Source: Marinobacter pelagius (lineage in GTDB: Bacteria > Pseudomonadota > Gammaproteobacteria > Pseudomonadales > Oleiphilaceae). Taken from it: a stretch of 64,000 nucleotides of DNA. A program made the translations under genes and the position numbers. The DNA lies in assembly GCF_900114925.1 (NCBI RefSeq), contig NZ_FOUR01000001.1, positions 806,001-870,000 of the forward strand, given 5' to 3'. Shown here piece after piece: positions 1 through 8,917 of this stretch. Under the pieces are notes generated by a model, which saw nothing but the letters and a program-made list of their open reading frames with translations, ran no database searches and had not been told where the DNA came from. The first letter of the stretch is position 1, and each line of letters begins with the position of its first letter.

Positions 1-39
1 AAACTGAAGAGCCGGTTTGGCTCCGCCGGAGAAGAAACG

Positions 40-59
40 GGCGCCTGAATTCAGGCGCC
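40..59 (-). terminator. Perfect palindrome over the 3' end of the DUF3429 gene
   Basis: GGCGCCTGAATTCAGGCGCC is a perfect 20-base palindrome that contains the stop codon of the minus-strand gene ending at 51. Read on the minus strand it is followed by a pyrimidine-rich stretch (CGTTTCTTCTCC), so it could act as a weak intrinsic terminator. There is no unpaired loop and no true T-run, so this is a guess from position and symmetry. Confidence 0.35.
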
Positions 60-506
60 ATGGAGGAGGAAGAACCAGGCACCGACAGTCACCTGGCACA
101 CCAGGACGACGGTGGTGAGCATCAGGCGCATCTGCCGGTACCAGGCTGGCCAGTAGATTTTCATCCAGCGGGCGTCCACCAGGTAGAGTGCGGCGTAGGC
201 CAGGGTATAGACCACAACCTGGGCCGCTGTCGGTAGCAGCAGGCCGATGCCGGCGGTGACGAAAAAGGCCTGGCTCAGCAGCATCGTCACCAGCGGAGAC
301 AGTGGATAGCAGCGATTCTCCAGTTGCATGGCGATGGGCCAGTAAATACCCGCCATGAAGGCCAGGATGCCGGCGCTGTAGAGGTAGAAGTAGGCCACGA
401 TTGCCACGCTGTTCCCGGGCATCAGGAACAGCCCCACAGTGCCGACGATGAACGGAATCAGCCCGGCGATACCCACCAGGACCGCAAGTCGTGCCACAGA
501 AATCAC
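51..506 (-). CDS. DUF3429 family membrane protein
   Basis: A 151-residue, very hydrophobic protein with about five membrane segments: residues roughly 5-28, 35-55, 68-90, 95-112 and 128-148. The pattern, including an N-terminal segment ending in a conserved glycine-rich stretch and the central YLYSAGILAFMAGIYWP motif, fits the DUF3429 family of small inner-membrane proteins, whose function is unknown. Translation starts at a GTG that overlaps the stop codon of the upstream DUF6482 gene (GTGA), so the two are probably co-translated. The family name comes from recognition of the sequence; the role is not known. Confidence 0.75.
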   Translation of the reverse strand: MISVARLAVLVGIAGLIPFIVGTVGLFLMPGNSVAIVAYFYLYSAGILAFMAGIYWPIAMQLENRCYPLSPLVTMLLSQAFFVTAGIGLLLPTAAQVVVYTLAYAALYLVDARWMKIYWPAWYRQMRLMLTTVVLVCQVTVGAWFFLLHGA

Positions 507-808
507 TGGCGCTGCCTCTGGATCCTGATTCTCATGGGTTCGATATCGGCTGGCGCCATGCCGACCATCTCGTGATAGGCAGATGGGTGTACCACCTGGG
601 TTTCGAGGATATTGAACGATCCGAGGGTGTCCTGGATTTGCCAGGCGCTTCGGAACAGGGCGGTCTTGCCCCCGGCATCAGATAGCAGGAGGGTCTGGTC
701 GGCGATAACCAGTCGGGCCATGTACTGCTGGCCTTCCAGCGAGAGGATTTCCAGCAGGTCAACGACCAGGTCTTTGGTATCCCTGAGCTCTTCGAGGGTG
801 ATTCTCAC
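503..808 (-). CDS. DUF6482 family small cytoplasmic protein
   Basis: A 101-residue soluble protein without signal peptide or membrane segment. It has a compact alternating alpha/beta pattern, with an ARLVIADQTLLLSDAGG segment followed by a conserved RSAWQIQDTL stretch, matching the small DUF6482 family of marine gammaproteobacteria as far as I can recall. The GTG start at 808 has a GGAG Shine-Dalgarno eight bases upstream, which decides it. It forms a two-gene unit with the DUF3429 protein downstream. The function is unknown; the length is normal for the family. Confidence 0.65.
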   Translation of the reverse strand: MRITLEELRDTKDLVVDLLEILSLEGQQYMARLVIADQTLLLSDAGGKTALFRSAWQIQDTLGSFNILETQVVHPSAYHEMVGMAPADIEPMRIRIQRQRQ

Positions 809-865
809 AATGAATCTCCGGAGTTGGTGTTACCCCGGTATTTACGCGCTTCCGGCGTGACAGGA

Positions 866-1447
866 TCATCCGGCCAGCTGTGCACACTGGTGATGTTGCG
901 GGCAACCGGTCAGGTGGTCATTGACCATCCCGGTGGCCTGCATGAAGGCGTAGACAATGGTGGGGCCGACGAACGTAAACCCCTGTTTCTTCAGGGCCCG
1001 GGACATGGCCTCGGATTCATTGGTGGTAACCGGCACTTCGTCGAGCGTGCGCCACCGGTTCTGGATGGGTTGGCCAGCCACGAAGGACCACAGGAAATCG
1101 GCAAACCCCTGGCCCCGTTCCCGGAGCTCCAGGTAGCCCCTGGCATTGCGGATGATCGACTGAACTTTCAGTCGGTTACGGATGATCCCGGGGTTGGCCA
1201 GCAATTCGGCCACCTTGTCGTCGCCATAGCGGACAATCCGTTCGGGATCGAAGCCGTCGTAGGCGGACCGGTAACTGTCCTGCTTGCGCAGGATGGTGAT
1301 CCAGCTCAGGCCGGCCTGCTGGCCATCCAGACAAAGTTTCTCGAACAGGGCGCGGTCGTCGTATTCGGGCCGGCCCCAGACGGTATCGTGGTAATGCACG
1401 TACAGCGGATCGGTGCCGCACCAGGGGCAGCGTCCGGATTCGGTCAT
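866..1447 (-). CDS. tag: DNA-3-methyladenine glycosylase I
   Basis: Removes N3-methyladenine from alkylated DNA, the first step of base-excision repair. The 193-residue protein shows the Tag zinc ligands in the expected places: an N-terminal RCPWCGTDPLYVHYHD stretch, supplying Cys and His, and a C-terminal NDHLTGC stretch, supplying the other His and Cys. The conserved WG.P and GLSW.TIL motifs for base binding are also present. I place the start at ATG 1447, which has a GAGAGG ribosome site directly upstream; a GTG at 1459 in the same frame overlaps the previous stop but has no better signal. It follows the phosphopantetheinyl transferase gene closely and is probably co-transcribed with it. 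Confidence 0.93.
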   Translation of the reverse strand: MTESGRCPWCGTDPLYVHYHDTVWGRPEYDDRALFEKLCLDGQQAGLSWITILRKQDSYRSAYDGFDPERIVRYGDDKVAELLANPGIIRNRLKVQSIIRNARGYLELRERGQGFADFLWSFVAGQPIQNRWRTLDEVPVTTNESEAMSRALKKQGFTFVGPTIVYAFMQATGMVNDHLTGCPQHHQCAQLAG

Positions 1448-1455
1448 GTTACCTC

Positions 1456-2244
1456 TCACTCTGTCCGGGTTGCAGGGTGGATGATGCGCTGGACATGGGG
1501 TTCCCAGTAAGTGTCCAGATCCTCCGCCTCACCCAGGCCGAAGTCCTCGGCGGGCGGTTGCAGCAACTGGATGGAGGGCCAGCCGGGCTGGCCGGTTATC
1601 CCGGGTTGCCGGCAGACCAGCGTCACCAGGAATCCCTCGCACTCGTAGCAGTACGCCGACCAGTCACTGTCGTCCTGATCGCCATAGAGTTCAAAACCCT
1701 CCAGGACCTCCAGGGTCTGCAGGTTGTTGGCGATACCGCGGCCGGTCGCCTTCAGCCAGGCCTCCTTGAGGGTCCAGGTGACCAGGAAGTTGCCCGGATC
1801 ATCGGTACGGAACAGCCATTCCTGCTCCCTGGGTGTAAACCAGCGTTTGACCACTTTGTGCCACTGAGGATGCCGCTGCAGGGGCTCGATGTCGATTCCC
1901 AGGCCGGCCACCGGGCCGGCCACACAGGCCGACAGACCATGGCTGTGACTCAGGGACAGGTAAAACCCGGATGGTACCTCCGAGCGGTTCGGCCGCCCGG
2001 GTACCGGGCGGCAATCGGAGACCAGTTCGCCACTGGTGCGGCTGATGGCCTGGCGGATCAGCCAGCGGCTGGTCAGGTATTCCCGTTTGCGTGGACCACC
2101 GAATTTCGCGACGGTCTTCCGCTCGTAATCGGTGAGCCATCCCGGAATCTCGGGATCCCCACCCGGTGTCTCATGGCACAGCCAGATCTGCGGCATCGGG
2201 CTAACTACTTGTTCAGGGTTGGAGTCTTTGGATGAGCCAGCCAT
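1456..2244 (-). CDS. 4'-phosphopantetheinyl transferase, Sfp/AcpT type
   Basis: Transfers the phosphopantetheine arm of CoA to a carrier-protein serine. The 262-residue length and the motifs SLSHSHGLSACVAG, GLGIDIEP (Mg-binding Asp and Glu) and TLKEAWLKATGRGI (catalytic Lys-Glu-Ala) are those of the two-lobed Sfp/Gsp/HetI group. No polyketide, peptide synthetase or carrier-protein gene lies in the window, so the substrate is unknown. The listed start overlaps the end of pdxH by 32 bases but has a GAGGGAAGG-like ribosome site; an internal ATG at 2196 (MPQIWLC) would avoid the overlap but lacks a clear site. Confidence 0.85.
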   Translation of the reverse strand: MAGSSKDSNPEQVVSPMPQIWLCHETPGGDPEIPGWLTDYERKTVAKFGGPRKREYLTSRWLIRQAISRTSGELVSDCRPVPGRPNRSEVPSGFYLSLSHSHGLSACVAGPVAGLGIDIEPLQRHPQWHKVVKRWFTPREQEWLFRTDDPGNFLVTWTLKEAWLKATGRGIANNLQTLEVLEGFELYGDQDDSDWSAYCYECEGFLVTLVCRQPGITGQPGWPSIQLLQPPAEDFGLGEAEDLDTYWEPHVQRIIHPATRTE

Positions 2245-2848
2245 CGCCTTCCCTCACATACTCGAAGCGATCGTGTAGCCGGCTGGGGCGCCCCTGCCAG
2301 AATTCGATACGTTCCGGAACCACCCGGTAACCGCCCCAGAAACTCGGCAGCGGGACTTCACCCTCGGAGAACTTGCGCCTGATTTCGGCGACCTTCTGTT
2401 CCAGCAGACCGCGGGAGGTGATGGCCTTGCTCTGCTCGGATACCCAGGCACCAATCTGGCTGCCCCGGGGCCGGGAGGCAAAATAACGCAGGGATTCGGC
2501 CTTGCTGACTTTCTCGACCGCGCCCTGGATCCGTACCTGGCGGTTCAGACCGATCCAGGGGAACAACAGGGCTGCGCGGGGGTTCTCCTCGATCTCGCGG
2601 GCCTTGCGGCTGCCGTAGTTGGTGTAGAACACAAAGCCCTGCTCATCAAAATACTTGAGCAGAACCGTGCGCAGGTCCGGCATGCCATCGTGGCCGGTGG
2701 TTGCCAGGGACATGGCGTTCGGCTCCAGTATGCCGGCTGTCCGGGCATCCTCGAACCACTGCTGGAACTGCCGGACCGGATTGTCATCCAGATGCTCCCG
2801 ATCCAGACCTTCGCTCTCGAAATCACGACGCATGTCGCCGATGTCCAT
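2213..2848 (-). CDS. pdxH: Pyridoxamine 5'-phosphate oxidase
   Basis: FMN enzyme that oxidises pyridoxine or pyridoxamine 5'-phosphate to the cofactor pyridoxal 5'-phosphate (vitamin B6 synthesis and salvage, cytoplasm). The 211 residues cover the whole family length. Typical blocks are visible: the N-terminal DIGDMRRDFESEGLD helix, MSLATTGHDGMPDLRTVLLK, FVFYTNYGSRKAREI, ASRPRGSQIGAWVSEQS, and the C-terminal FWQGRPSRLHDRF followed by W.I.RL.P. The ATG start has a strong GAGGAGGAG ribosome site. It is the first gene of a minus-strand run with the phosphopantetheinyl transferase and tag. Confidence 0.97.
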   Translation of the reverse strand: MDIGDMRRDFESEGLDREHLDDNPVRQFQQWFEDARTAGILEPNAMSLATTGHDGMPDLRTVLLKYFDEQGFVFYTNYGSRKAREIEENPRAALLFPWIGLNRQVRIQGAVEKVSKAESLRYFASRPRGSQIGAWVSEQSKAITSRGLLEQKVAEIRRKFSEGEVPLPSFWGGYRVVPERIEFWQGRPSRLHDRFEYVREGDGWLIQRLQP

Positions 2849-3067
2849 CCACTCCTCCTCGTCTTGCTCAACCGCCGCGGTAACCGTGTTCAGGTACGGC
2901 CTCAGAGCATAGCGGGTTCACACCATCGTGTCAGTCACCAGTGCTGGCACGACCTGTTGCTGATGGTTACATATCTCTACATATTTTTGAGAGCCAGTTC
3001 ACATTGTCGGCGTAAATCCTCGGGCTTGCAGGCAGCCTTTACCCACAAAAATCGATGAGTACAGAAA

Positions 3068-4354
3068 ATGATGACCCATTACGATCTATCGCTTGTAATA
3101 GCTTCATACGTGGTGGCTGTACTGGCCGCATACACGGCTCTCTTTTTCGGAGCCCGGATCGGTTCCGTTGGCGACGGCAAACGGCTGCCCTGGCTGGTGA
3201 CCGGAGGCCTGGCCATGGGCACCGGCGTCTGGACCATGCATTTTGTCGGCATGCGGGCCATGCCCATGGACATGGCGATGACATTTGATAGCGGCATGAC
3301 CGTCATTTCCTGGCTGGCGGCGGTGCTCGCCTCCGGGGTGGCCCTGCACATTATCGGGCGCGAGAAGATTGGCGCGGGATTGTTCGCGGCCGCTACACTG
3401 ACAATGTCCGGGGGCATCGTCGTCATGCATTACCTTGGCATGTACGCCATGAGAATGTCGGCGCCGCCGGTTTTTGACGGCGTCTGGCTGGCGGTCTCGA
3501 TTGCCATTGCCGTTGCTGCCTCCGCCGCAGCGCTGGGTGTGTCCCGCAAGATCCGGTCGCTGCAGGGCAGCCGTGTATCGGCGGCCCGCTTCGGTGCCGC
3601 CCTGGTGATGGCGGCCGCCATCTGCGGCATGCATTATACCGGTATGCTCGCCATGACCTTCCCGGAGGGTGCAATGCCCGCAGCCGACAACGGCCTTCGC
3701 GGTGACTGGATGGGTATCCCCCTGGCTCTGTTCTGTGTCGCGCTGCTGGCCGTGAGCGTGTTCGTTGCCGCTTTCGATATCCGTCAGCAACGTCAGCTGG
3801 CCCGCCGGAAGGCGGAAGAGAATGCCCGGGTTGCGCGCATGGCGTTCCTGGATGCGGCGACCGGGCTGCCCAATCGCTCCGCCCTGGAACAGCGGCTACT
3901 GGAGACCCTGGCGCGGGACAGCGCGCGGGAGCATCCCTTTGCCCTGATCTACCTGGATATTGCCAACTACCGGGAGTTGTCCGGAAGCCTGGGTTCGGAG
4001 TCGATGAATGCTGTGCTGCGGGAAATTACGCTGGCGATCCGGGACCTGGCGCCAGAGCCGGTCTACCTGGCCCGGTATTCCGCCAGTACCTTCTTCCTGA
4101 TGGTTCCGGATTTTTCCGATCCCTCCTATAGCTTCATGTACAAGCGCCTGAGGGAGCTGGACCAGCGCATCGGCACGCCGGCCATGCCGGTGACCTGGCG
4201 AGCGGGCCAGTCGGTGTTTCCGCTTACCGGCAATTCCAGCCGCAAGCTGGTCCGGGCGGCGATGGTTCCCCGGGATCTGGACCAGATTGGCCGGTTCGAC
4301 AATGTAAAGGCCGATCCCGACCTGGTTTTGCCCGGTCAGAATACCGCAAGCTGA
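3068..4354 (+). CDS. MHYT sensor protein with degenerate GGDEF domain
   Basis: A 428-residue inner-membrane protein. Residues about 1-235 hold seven hydrophobic segments with three MHYT-type motifs (MHFVGM, MHYLGM, MHYTGM), a domain proposed to bind copper and sense oxygen, CO or NO. Residues about 265-425 form a GGDEF-like fold beginning LDAATGLPNRSALEQRL. The active-site loop that should read GGDEF is YSASTF, and the metal-binding LDID motif is LDIANY, so cyclase activity is unlikely. The domain may instead bind nucleotide or act as a signalling partner. It stands alone between pdxH (divergent) and the DUF748 gene. Confidence 0.85.
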   Translation: MMTHYDLSLVIASYVVAVLAAYTALFFGARIGSVGDGKRLPWLVTGGLAMGTGVWTMHFVGMRAMPMDMAMTFDSGMTVISWLAAVLASGVALHIIGREKIGAGLFAAATLTMSGGIVVMHYLGMYAMRMSAPPVFDGVWLAVSIAIAVAASAAALGVSRKIRSLQGSRVSAARFGAALVMAAAICGMHYTGMLAMTFPEGAMPAADNGLRGDWMGIPLALFCVALLAVSVFVAAFDIRQQRQLARRKAEENARVARMAFLDAATGLPNRSALEQRLLETLARDSAREHPFALIYLDIANYRELSGSLGSESMNAVLREITLAIRDLAPEPVYLARYSASTFFLMVPDFSDPSYSFMYKRLRELDQRIGTPAMPVTWRAGQSVFPLTGNSSRKLVRAAMVPRDLDQIGRFDNVKADPDLVLPGQNTAS

Positions 4355-4439
4355 CAAACGGACACCGGGCCGACTATCCTTGTGTCAGGCAGAGGGCTGT
4401 TAAAGCCCCGGTTTTCCGCCGAACACAAAGGAGAGTTTC

Positions 4440-7265
4440 GTGGCCCGGAGCCGTCAAAAGAGTCGTCTACCAAGGAACCTCGCCATCGCGGTCGTCGTTC
4501 TGGTTGTTCTTTACGCCCTCGCGGGCTTCCTGCTGTTGCCCTGGTGGCTCAAGAGCGCAGTCCCTGAGCAGCTGGATCAGCAGATGGGGTGGCAGGCGCA
4601 GGTAACAGACCTTGCCATCAATCCGTTTGCCCTGACGGTCGAAGCGACGGAACTGTCTGCCAACGACAGGGACGGTGAGAAGGTCCTTGGCTTCGACCGG
4701 CTGTTTGTGAACCTCAGTTTTTTCCAGTTGTTCCGGGGTATTGTCGGTTTCCAGGAGATCCGCCTGCAGGAACCCTATATCCGGGTTGACCTGCTCGAGG
4801 ACTACGGCATCAATTTCGCGCGGGACTGGCAGGTCGCTCACCCGGAACCGCAGCCGGCGGCAGAACCCGAAACCTCCGGTGAGGACAGCGGTCCTCCGAA
4901 GTTGTTCTTCCAGCAGCTGGCCATTGATGGCGGCGAACTCCTGTTCCGGGATTTCAGTCAGGCCGAGCCGGCCGAGTTCCGGATCACGCCTCTGGATCTT
5001 TCTCTCAATGACCTGGCCACCTGGCCGCGGGAGGAAGGCGACAGCAACTACTATCTGCTGGCGGCTATTGGCAGCCAGACGGTTGAATGGCAGGGCGACC
5101 TGAGCGTGACGCCGCTCTATTCACGGGGCACCCTGCGCATTGCCGACATCAGTTATGAAACCCTCGAACATTTCCTGGCACCCTATCTGCCCTACGACCT
5201 GCGCGGGGGCAATGTTACTGTCCGGTCTGACTATGAGCTTCAGGCGGGTGAGGTGTTTTACCTGGCCACGGAGAATGGCGAGTTGTCCCTGGAGGATCTG
5301 GCGGTCGCTCTCGACGCGGAGTCGGAGGCCAGCAGGCTGACCACGGGGCGTATCGGTGTAGACCAGATCGGGTTCGACCTGACCGCCCGGGAGGCCCGGG
5401 TTGGACAGGTAACGGTGGATAACCTGGACCTGGCAGTGGCCCGGGATGCCGGGGGATCGATCGACTGGCTGGCACCGCTGGCGGGTGACACCGCCGGTGC
5501 AGAGGCCGATGAGTCCGCACCAGAATCGGCGGCCGACACCCGGCCGTTCCGCTGGTCGGTGGACGGCATCCGCGTCGCCCGTTCCGCGGTACGCTGGCAG
5601 GACCGGGTTCCGGCCAGCGAGGCAGATCTGCGGCTGCAGGAAATCTCCCTCTCCACCGGAAACGTAAGCCACCGCCTGGAAGAGCCGGTCAGCTATGATT
5701 TGAGTGCCACCCTGGCCAGCGGCGGCCGACTGGCGCTGCAGGGTCAGGTAACACCGGCGCCATTCACGTTTGAAGCGGCGGTGTCCGGATCGGGGATCAC
5801 CCTGGCCGCCTTCGAACCCTACCTGCAGCAGGGTGCCAACCTGAGTGTCGCCAATGGCCAACTGGGTTTTGATGGTAATCTCGACCTGGACAGCCAGCAG
5901 GAACCGATGACCGGAACCTTCAGCGGCACCGCAGAGGTCAGCAACCTGAATCTGCGCCTGGCCGGCCAGCAGGACCGACTAATGTCCTGGCAGACGGTGC
6001 GCCTTGCTCCAATCGAATACAACGTCAGCCCTGCGCGTCTGGAAATCGGTACTATCAGCGTGGTGCAGCCGGTTGCCAACATCGTACGCGGCACCGATGC
6101 CGTGCATAACGTCGAGCGGATTCCGGTGTCCGGCGGTGGGGCGGCATCGGATCCCGGATCAGACGAAGCCGCGGACTCCGGAAACGGCCAGCCCTCATTA
6201 ATCTTCCGGATCGGGGAGCTGGCCATCGAGAACGGTTCGGTGGCCTACACGGACCGGACCCTGAGTCCGGCGTTCACCACCTCCTTTGACGACCTTTCCG
6301 GCTCGGTGATCGGGATCAGCAATATCCCGCCACAACAGGGCAAGGTGTCTCTTAAGGGCCGGGTTGGCCAGGTGGGTAACGTGAATTTCCAGGGTACCCT
6401 CGGCACCTTGGGTACCGATGACGTCAGTGATCTCACGCTGGCCATGGACAACCTGTCCCTGCCGGAGCTGTCACCCTATTTCGGCCGTTACCTGGGTTAC
6501 GGTGTTGACAGTGGAAAGCTCAACCTGGACCTCGATTACGAAATTGCCGGCAGCCGTATCGATGCCTCGAACCTGGTCGTAATGGACCGGTTACAGCTGG
6601 GTCAGGCGGTGGCCAGTGACGAGGCCGTTAACGCACCGGTGAAACTGGGGCTGGCACTGCTGCAGGACCGGAAGGGCATCATCGAGGTGGATCTGCCGAT
6701 CAGCGGCGACCTGTCGGACCCGGACTTCAGCGTCGGCCAGGTGGTCATGCGTGCGTTCGTGAACCTGCTGGTCAAGGCGGCGGCTTCACCGTTCAGCATG
6801 CTGGGCTCCATTGCCGAGATGGCGGGCCTGACCGGCGAGGACCTGGGCCAGGTCAGCTTCGTGCCTGGCAGTGTCGAGCTGGCGGAAGGTGAGGCGGCCA
6901 AACTGTCAGCGCTGGCGGATGCCCTGCGCGAGCGTCCCGAGTTACTGCTGAATGTGCGTGGTGCGGTGTCACCGGAAACCGATGGTCTGGCGCTGCTGCG
7001 GGATGAACTGACCAATGGCGGCCAGAAAGAGCTCTCGGAGGAGGCCTGGGCAAGTGCCCGCGAGGCCTATCTCTCGGGTGAACGGACCCTGTCACCAGAG
7101 GCGCTCAACAACCTCGCCCGGGACCGGGGCCTCGCGGTGCGCCGCTTGCTGACCGATACCCAGGAGGTGCCGGGCAATCAGCTGTTCCTGCTGGACCCGG
7201 CGCGGGATGCCCAGGTGGGTGCCGAAGGCAATGTGGTGGTGCCCTTCACTCTGGATGTCCGCTGA
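4440..7265 (+). CDS. DUF748 (AsmA-like) envelope protein
   Basis: A 941-residue protein with one N-terminal membrane anchor (residues about 16-36) and a long, beta-rich periplasmic part of repeated segments that begin with phrases such as LAINPFALTVEATELS. This is the DUF748 architecture, related to AsmA/TamB bridge-like proteins thought to act in outer-membrane lipid homeostasis. The C-terminal region (about 800-860) ends in an OmpA-like phrase, SFVPGSVELAEGEAAKLSAL, also usual in this family. The GTG start at 4440 has a good AAAGGAGAG site. A Glu/Pro/Ala-rich linker occupies residues about 138-158. It seems monocistronic. Confidence 0.85.
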   Translation: MARSRQKSRLPRNLAIAVVVLVVLYALAGFLLLPWWLKSAVPEQLDQQMGWQAQVTDLAINPFALTVEATELSANDRDGEKVLGFDRLFVNLSFFQLFRGIVGFQEIRLQEPYIRVDLLEDYGINFARDWQVAHPEPQPAAEPETSGEDSGPPKLFFQQLAIDGGELLFRDFSQAEPAEFRITPLDLSLNDLATWPREEGDSNYYLLAAIGSQTVEWQGDLSVTPLYSRGTLRIADISYETLEHFLAPYLPYDLRGGNVTVRSDYELQAGEVFYLATENGELSLEDLAVALDAESEASRLTTGRIGVDQIGFDLTAREARVGQVTVDNLDLAVARDAGGSIDWLAPLAGDTAGAEADESAPESAADTRPFRWSVDGIRVARSAVRWQDRVPASEADLRLQEISLSTGNVSHRLEEPVSYDLSATLASGGRLALQGQVTPAPFTFEAAVSGSGITLAAFEPYLQQGANLSVANGQLGFDGNLDLDSQQEPMTGTFSGTAEVSNLNLRLAGQQDRLMSWQTVRLAPIEYNVSPARLEIGTISVVQPVANIVRGTDAVHNVERIPVSGGGAASDPGSDEAADSGNGQPSLIFRIGELAIENGSVAYTDRTLSPAFTTSFDDLSGSVIGISNIPPQQGKVSLKGRVGQVGNVNFQGTLGTLGTDDVSDLTLAMDNLSLPELSPYFGRYLGYGVDSGKLNLDLDYEIAGSRIDASNLVVMDRLQLGQAVASDEAVNAPVKLGLALLQDRKGIIEVDLPISGDLSDPDFSVGQVVMRAFVNLLVKAAASPFSMLGSIAEMAGLTGEDLGQVSFVPGSVELAEGEAAKLSALADALRERPELLLNVRGAVSPETDGLALLRDELTNGGQKELSEEAWASAREAYLSGERTLSPEALNNLARDRGLAVRRLLTDTQEVPGNQLFLLDPARDAQVGAEGNVVVPFTLDVR

Positions 7266-7273
7266 GTGTGCTG

Positions 7274-8092
7274 TCAGTTTTCTCCGGAGTCAGGTGAAAG
7301 AGAGGGGGGCAGATCCAGCCCCCACTTCTGCACCAGACTCTGGTAACGACCGGTCTCGATCAGCGGCGCCAGGAGATCCATCATGTCCCGGGCGGTGACG
7401 GGCCCCTCGGGATGCGTGATGATGCTCAGCTGGTAGCTCTGGTCCGGTTGGTCCGAAATCAGGAACCGGTTCCGGTCTTCAGGATGCTGGTCCAGATGCA
7501 TCTGCAGGTACGAGTCGTTGATGATGGCCACCTGAGCGACGGAGGGCCGGTCTGCCTTGATCAGATCCAGGTTGCGACTGTGACTGTCCGAGAACTCGAT
7601 GTTGAAGCGTTGTTCGAGTTCCTGCGGATCGGTTTCCATACCGGCAAACCCATAGTGGTAGCCGGAAAGGGCGACAATATTTCGCTGCTCAAGATCTTCG
7701 AAAAAGCTCGCGTCCCGGCCCGGCTTGTTGAGGGCGATGTAGATATCTTCGTCCATCAGGAGTGGCGGGCTGATCAGCGCCTGTTTGTCCTGCCACTCCC
7801 AACTCGGGCTTTCAAAGAATATGACGTCGTACAGGTGCGCGTCGAAATCCAGGTAACGGCGTTTGGGGGAGGTGTGGAAGATCCGGAAAGTAACATCCTG
7901 ATGGAATGTTTCCAGCTCCGTCAGAAGGTCTCCCAGCAGGCCCTCAACCTTTTTGTCCTCGTCGATGCGGGCAACCGGCGGGAAATCGTAGACACCGACA
8001 ACGATGTCCGTGTCTGCCCAGGCGGCCGGCAGCGGTGCCAGCGGGAACAGCGTAATCAACACCAGCTTGCAGAAACATCGGAGTCCGGGCAC
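7274..8092 (-). CDS. Periplasmic solute-binding protein, family 3-like
   Basis: A 272-residue secreted protein resembling the small ligand-binding fold of ABC amino-acid receptors (SBP_bac_3). After a signal peptide (about residues 1-27, ending PLPAAWA) it starts with DIVVGVYDFPPVARIDEDKKVEG, the usual first strand and loop. No permease or ATPase is next to it, so it may be a stand-alone sensor or effector rather than a transporter part. I choose GTG 8092, which gives a clean signal peptide and has AGGTGG seven bases upstream; the frame stays open to a TTG at 8179. The ligand cannot be inferred. Confidence 0.7.
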   Translation of the reverse strand: MPGLRCFCKLVLITLFPLAPLPAAWADTDIVVGVYDFPPVARIDEDKKVEGLLGDLLTELETFHQDVTFRIFHTSPKRRYLDFDAHLYDVIFFESPSWEWQDKQALISPPLLMDEDIYIALNKPGRDASFFEDLEQRNIVALSGYHYGFAGMETDPQELEQRFNIEFSDSHSRNLDLIKADRPSVAQVAIINDSYLQMHLDQHPEDRNRFLISDQPDQSYQLSIITHPEGPVTARDMMDLLAPLIETGRYQSLVQKWGLDLPPSLSPDSGEN

Positions 8093-8202
8093 GTATAATC
8101 CACCTGCTAAGATCGCAACACATTCACCAGTTCTAAAGCTAACACGCAGATACCTGAAATAGGTTTCACGCGTCATCAATTAATGAAAAAAGGAATCGGG
8201 GT

Positions 8203-8799
8203 ATGGCCGCCATCGCAAGCCACTTCTTCGCCTATGTGTCACGCCTGCGCTGGATAAAGCGCTGGGGCCTGATGCGTAATGCCATCGAGGAGAATGTTGC
8301 CACCCACTCCTGGGAAGTGGCTACCCTGGCCCACGCCCTGGCGATCATCCGCAACCACCGGTTCAACGGCACGGTCAATGCGGATCGCATTGCCGCCGCG
8401 GCGCTCTATCACGATGCCACCGAGGTGATTACCGGCGACATGCCGACACCGGTGAAGTATCACTCGCGGGTTATGCGCGAAGCCTTTGGTGATATCGAGC
8501 ACAAGGCCGAGGCGGAGCTGCTGGCCCTGCTGCCGGAAGACCTGCAGGGACCGTTCGCGCCCTATCTGCAGGAGTCGAAGCTGGCAAGTGAGGAGAAGGA
8601 GCTGATCAAGGCCGCCGACCGGCTGTCGGCCTGGCTCAAGTGCCAGGCGGAGATCCGCGCGGGCAACCAGGAGTTCGGGCCTGCTGCCAGCCAGATCCGG
8701 ATAAGGCTCGAGCAGGATGGACTGCCGGAAGTGCAGTATTTCCTCGAGGTTTTCGCCCCCAGTTATGACCAGCCGCTGGATAACCTGCTGGGCGACTGA
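8203..8799 (+). CDS. yfbR: 5'-deoxynucleotidase, YfbR family
   Basis: HD-domain phosphohydrolase that removes phosphate from dNMPs in nucleotide salvage. The 198 residues match E. coli YfbR in length. The metal ligands are seen as THSWEVATLAHAL (His), LYHDATEVITGD (His-Asp) and the later KAADRLSAWLKC segment (Asp). The conserved N-terminal phrase RLRWIKRWGLMRN also fits. It is divergent from the solute-binding protein gene and followed by a non-coding stretch with a strong hairpin before the SDR gene. Confidence 0.92.
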   Translation: MAAIASHFFAYVSRLRWIKRWGLMRNAIEENVATHSWEVATLAHALAIIRNHRFNGTVNADRIAAAALYHDATEVITGDMPTPVKYHSRVMREAFGDIEHKAEAELLALLPEDLQGPFAPYLQESKLASEEKELIKAADRLSAWLKCQAEIRAGNQEFGPAASQIRIRLEQDGLPEVQYFLEVFAPSYDQPLDNLLGD

Positions 8800-8859
8800 C
8801 CACACTGCCTGGCTCGGGGAGCACATGCTGCCATAGGCTCGGGTGCGTCCGGGGCCTAA

Positions 8860-8901
8860 AGTGGTTTTCCATAGCAGTTCTGCTATACAAGGAAAACCAC
8901 T
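8860..8901 (+). repeat. Long hairpin in the leader of the SDR gene
   Basis: Two nested inverted repeats: AGTGGTTTTCC (8860-8870) pairs with GGAAAACCACT (8891-8901), and inside it ATAGCA (8871-8876) pairs with TGCTAT (8881-8886) around a GTTC loop, leaving only ACAA unpaired. It ends just before the ribosome site (CAAGAGG, about 8903-8909) of the SDR gene starting at 8918. It could be an operator, a leader structure controlling translation, or a terminator for yfbR, although no T-run follows. Confidence 0.7.
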
Positions 8902-8917
8902 ACAAGAGGCTCCCGCC

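Noticed and set aside
64..575. Open frames on the opposite strand of the DUF3429 and DUF6482 genes and similar long antisense frames throughout
   Set aside because: They are shadows in high-GC DNA: arginine- and proline-rich or histidine-rich, without domain motifs, and overlapped by well-supported genes.
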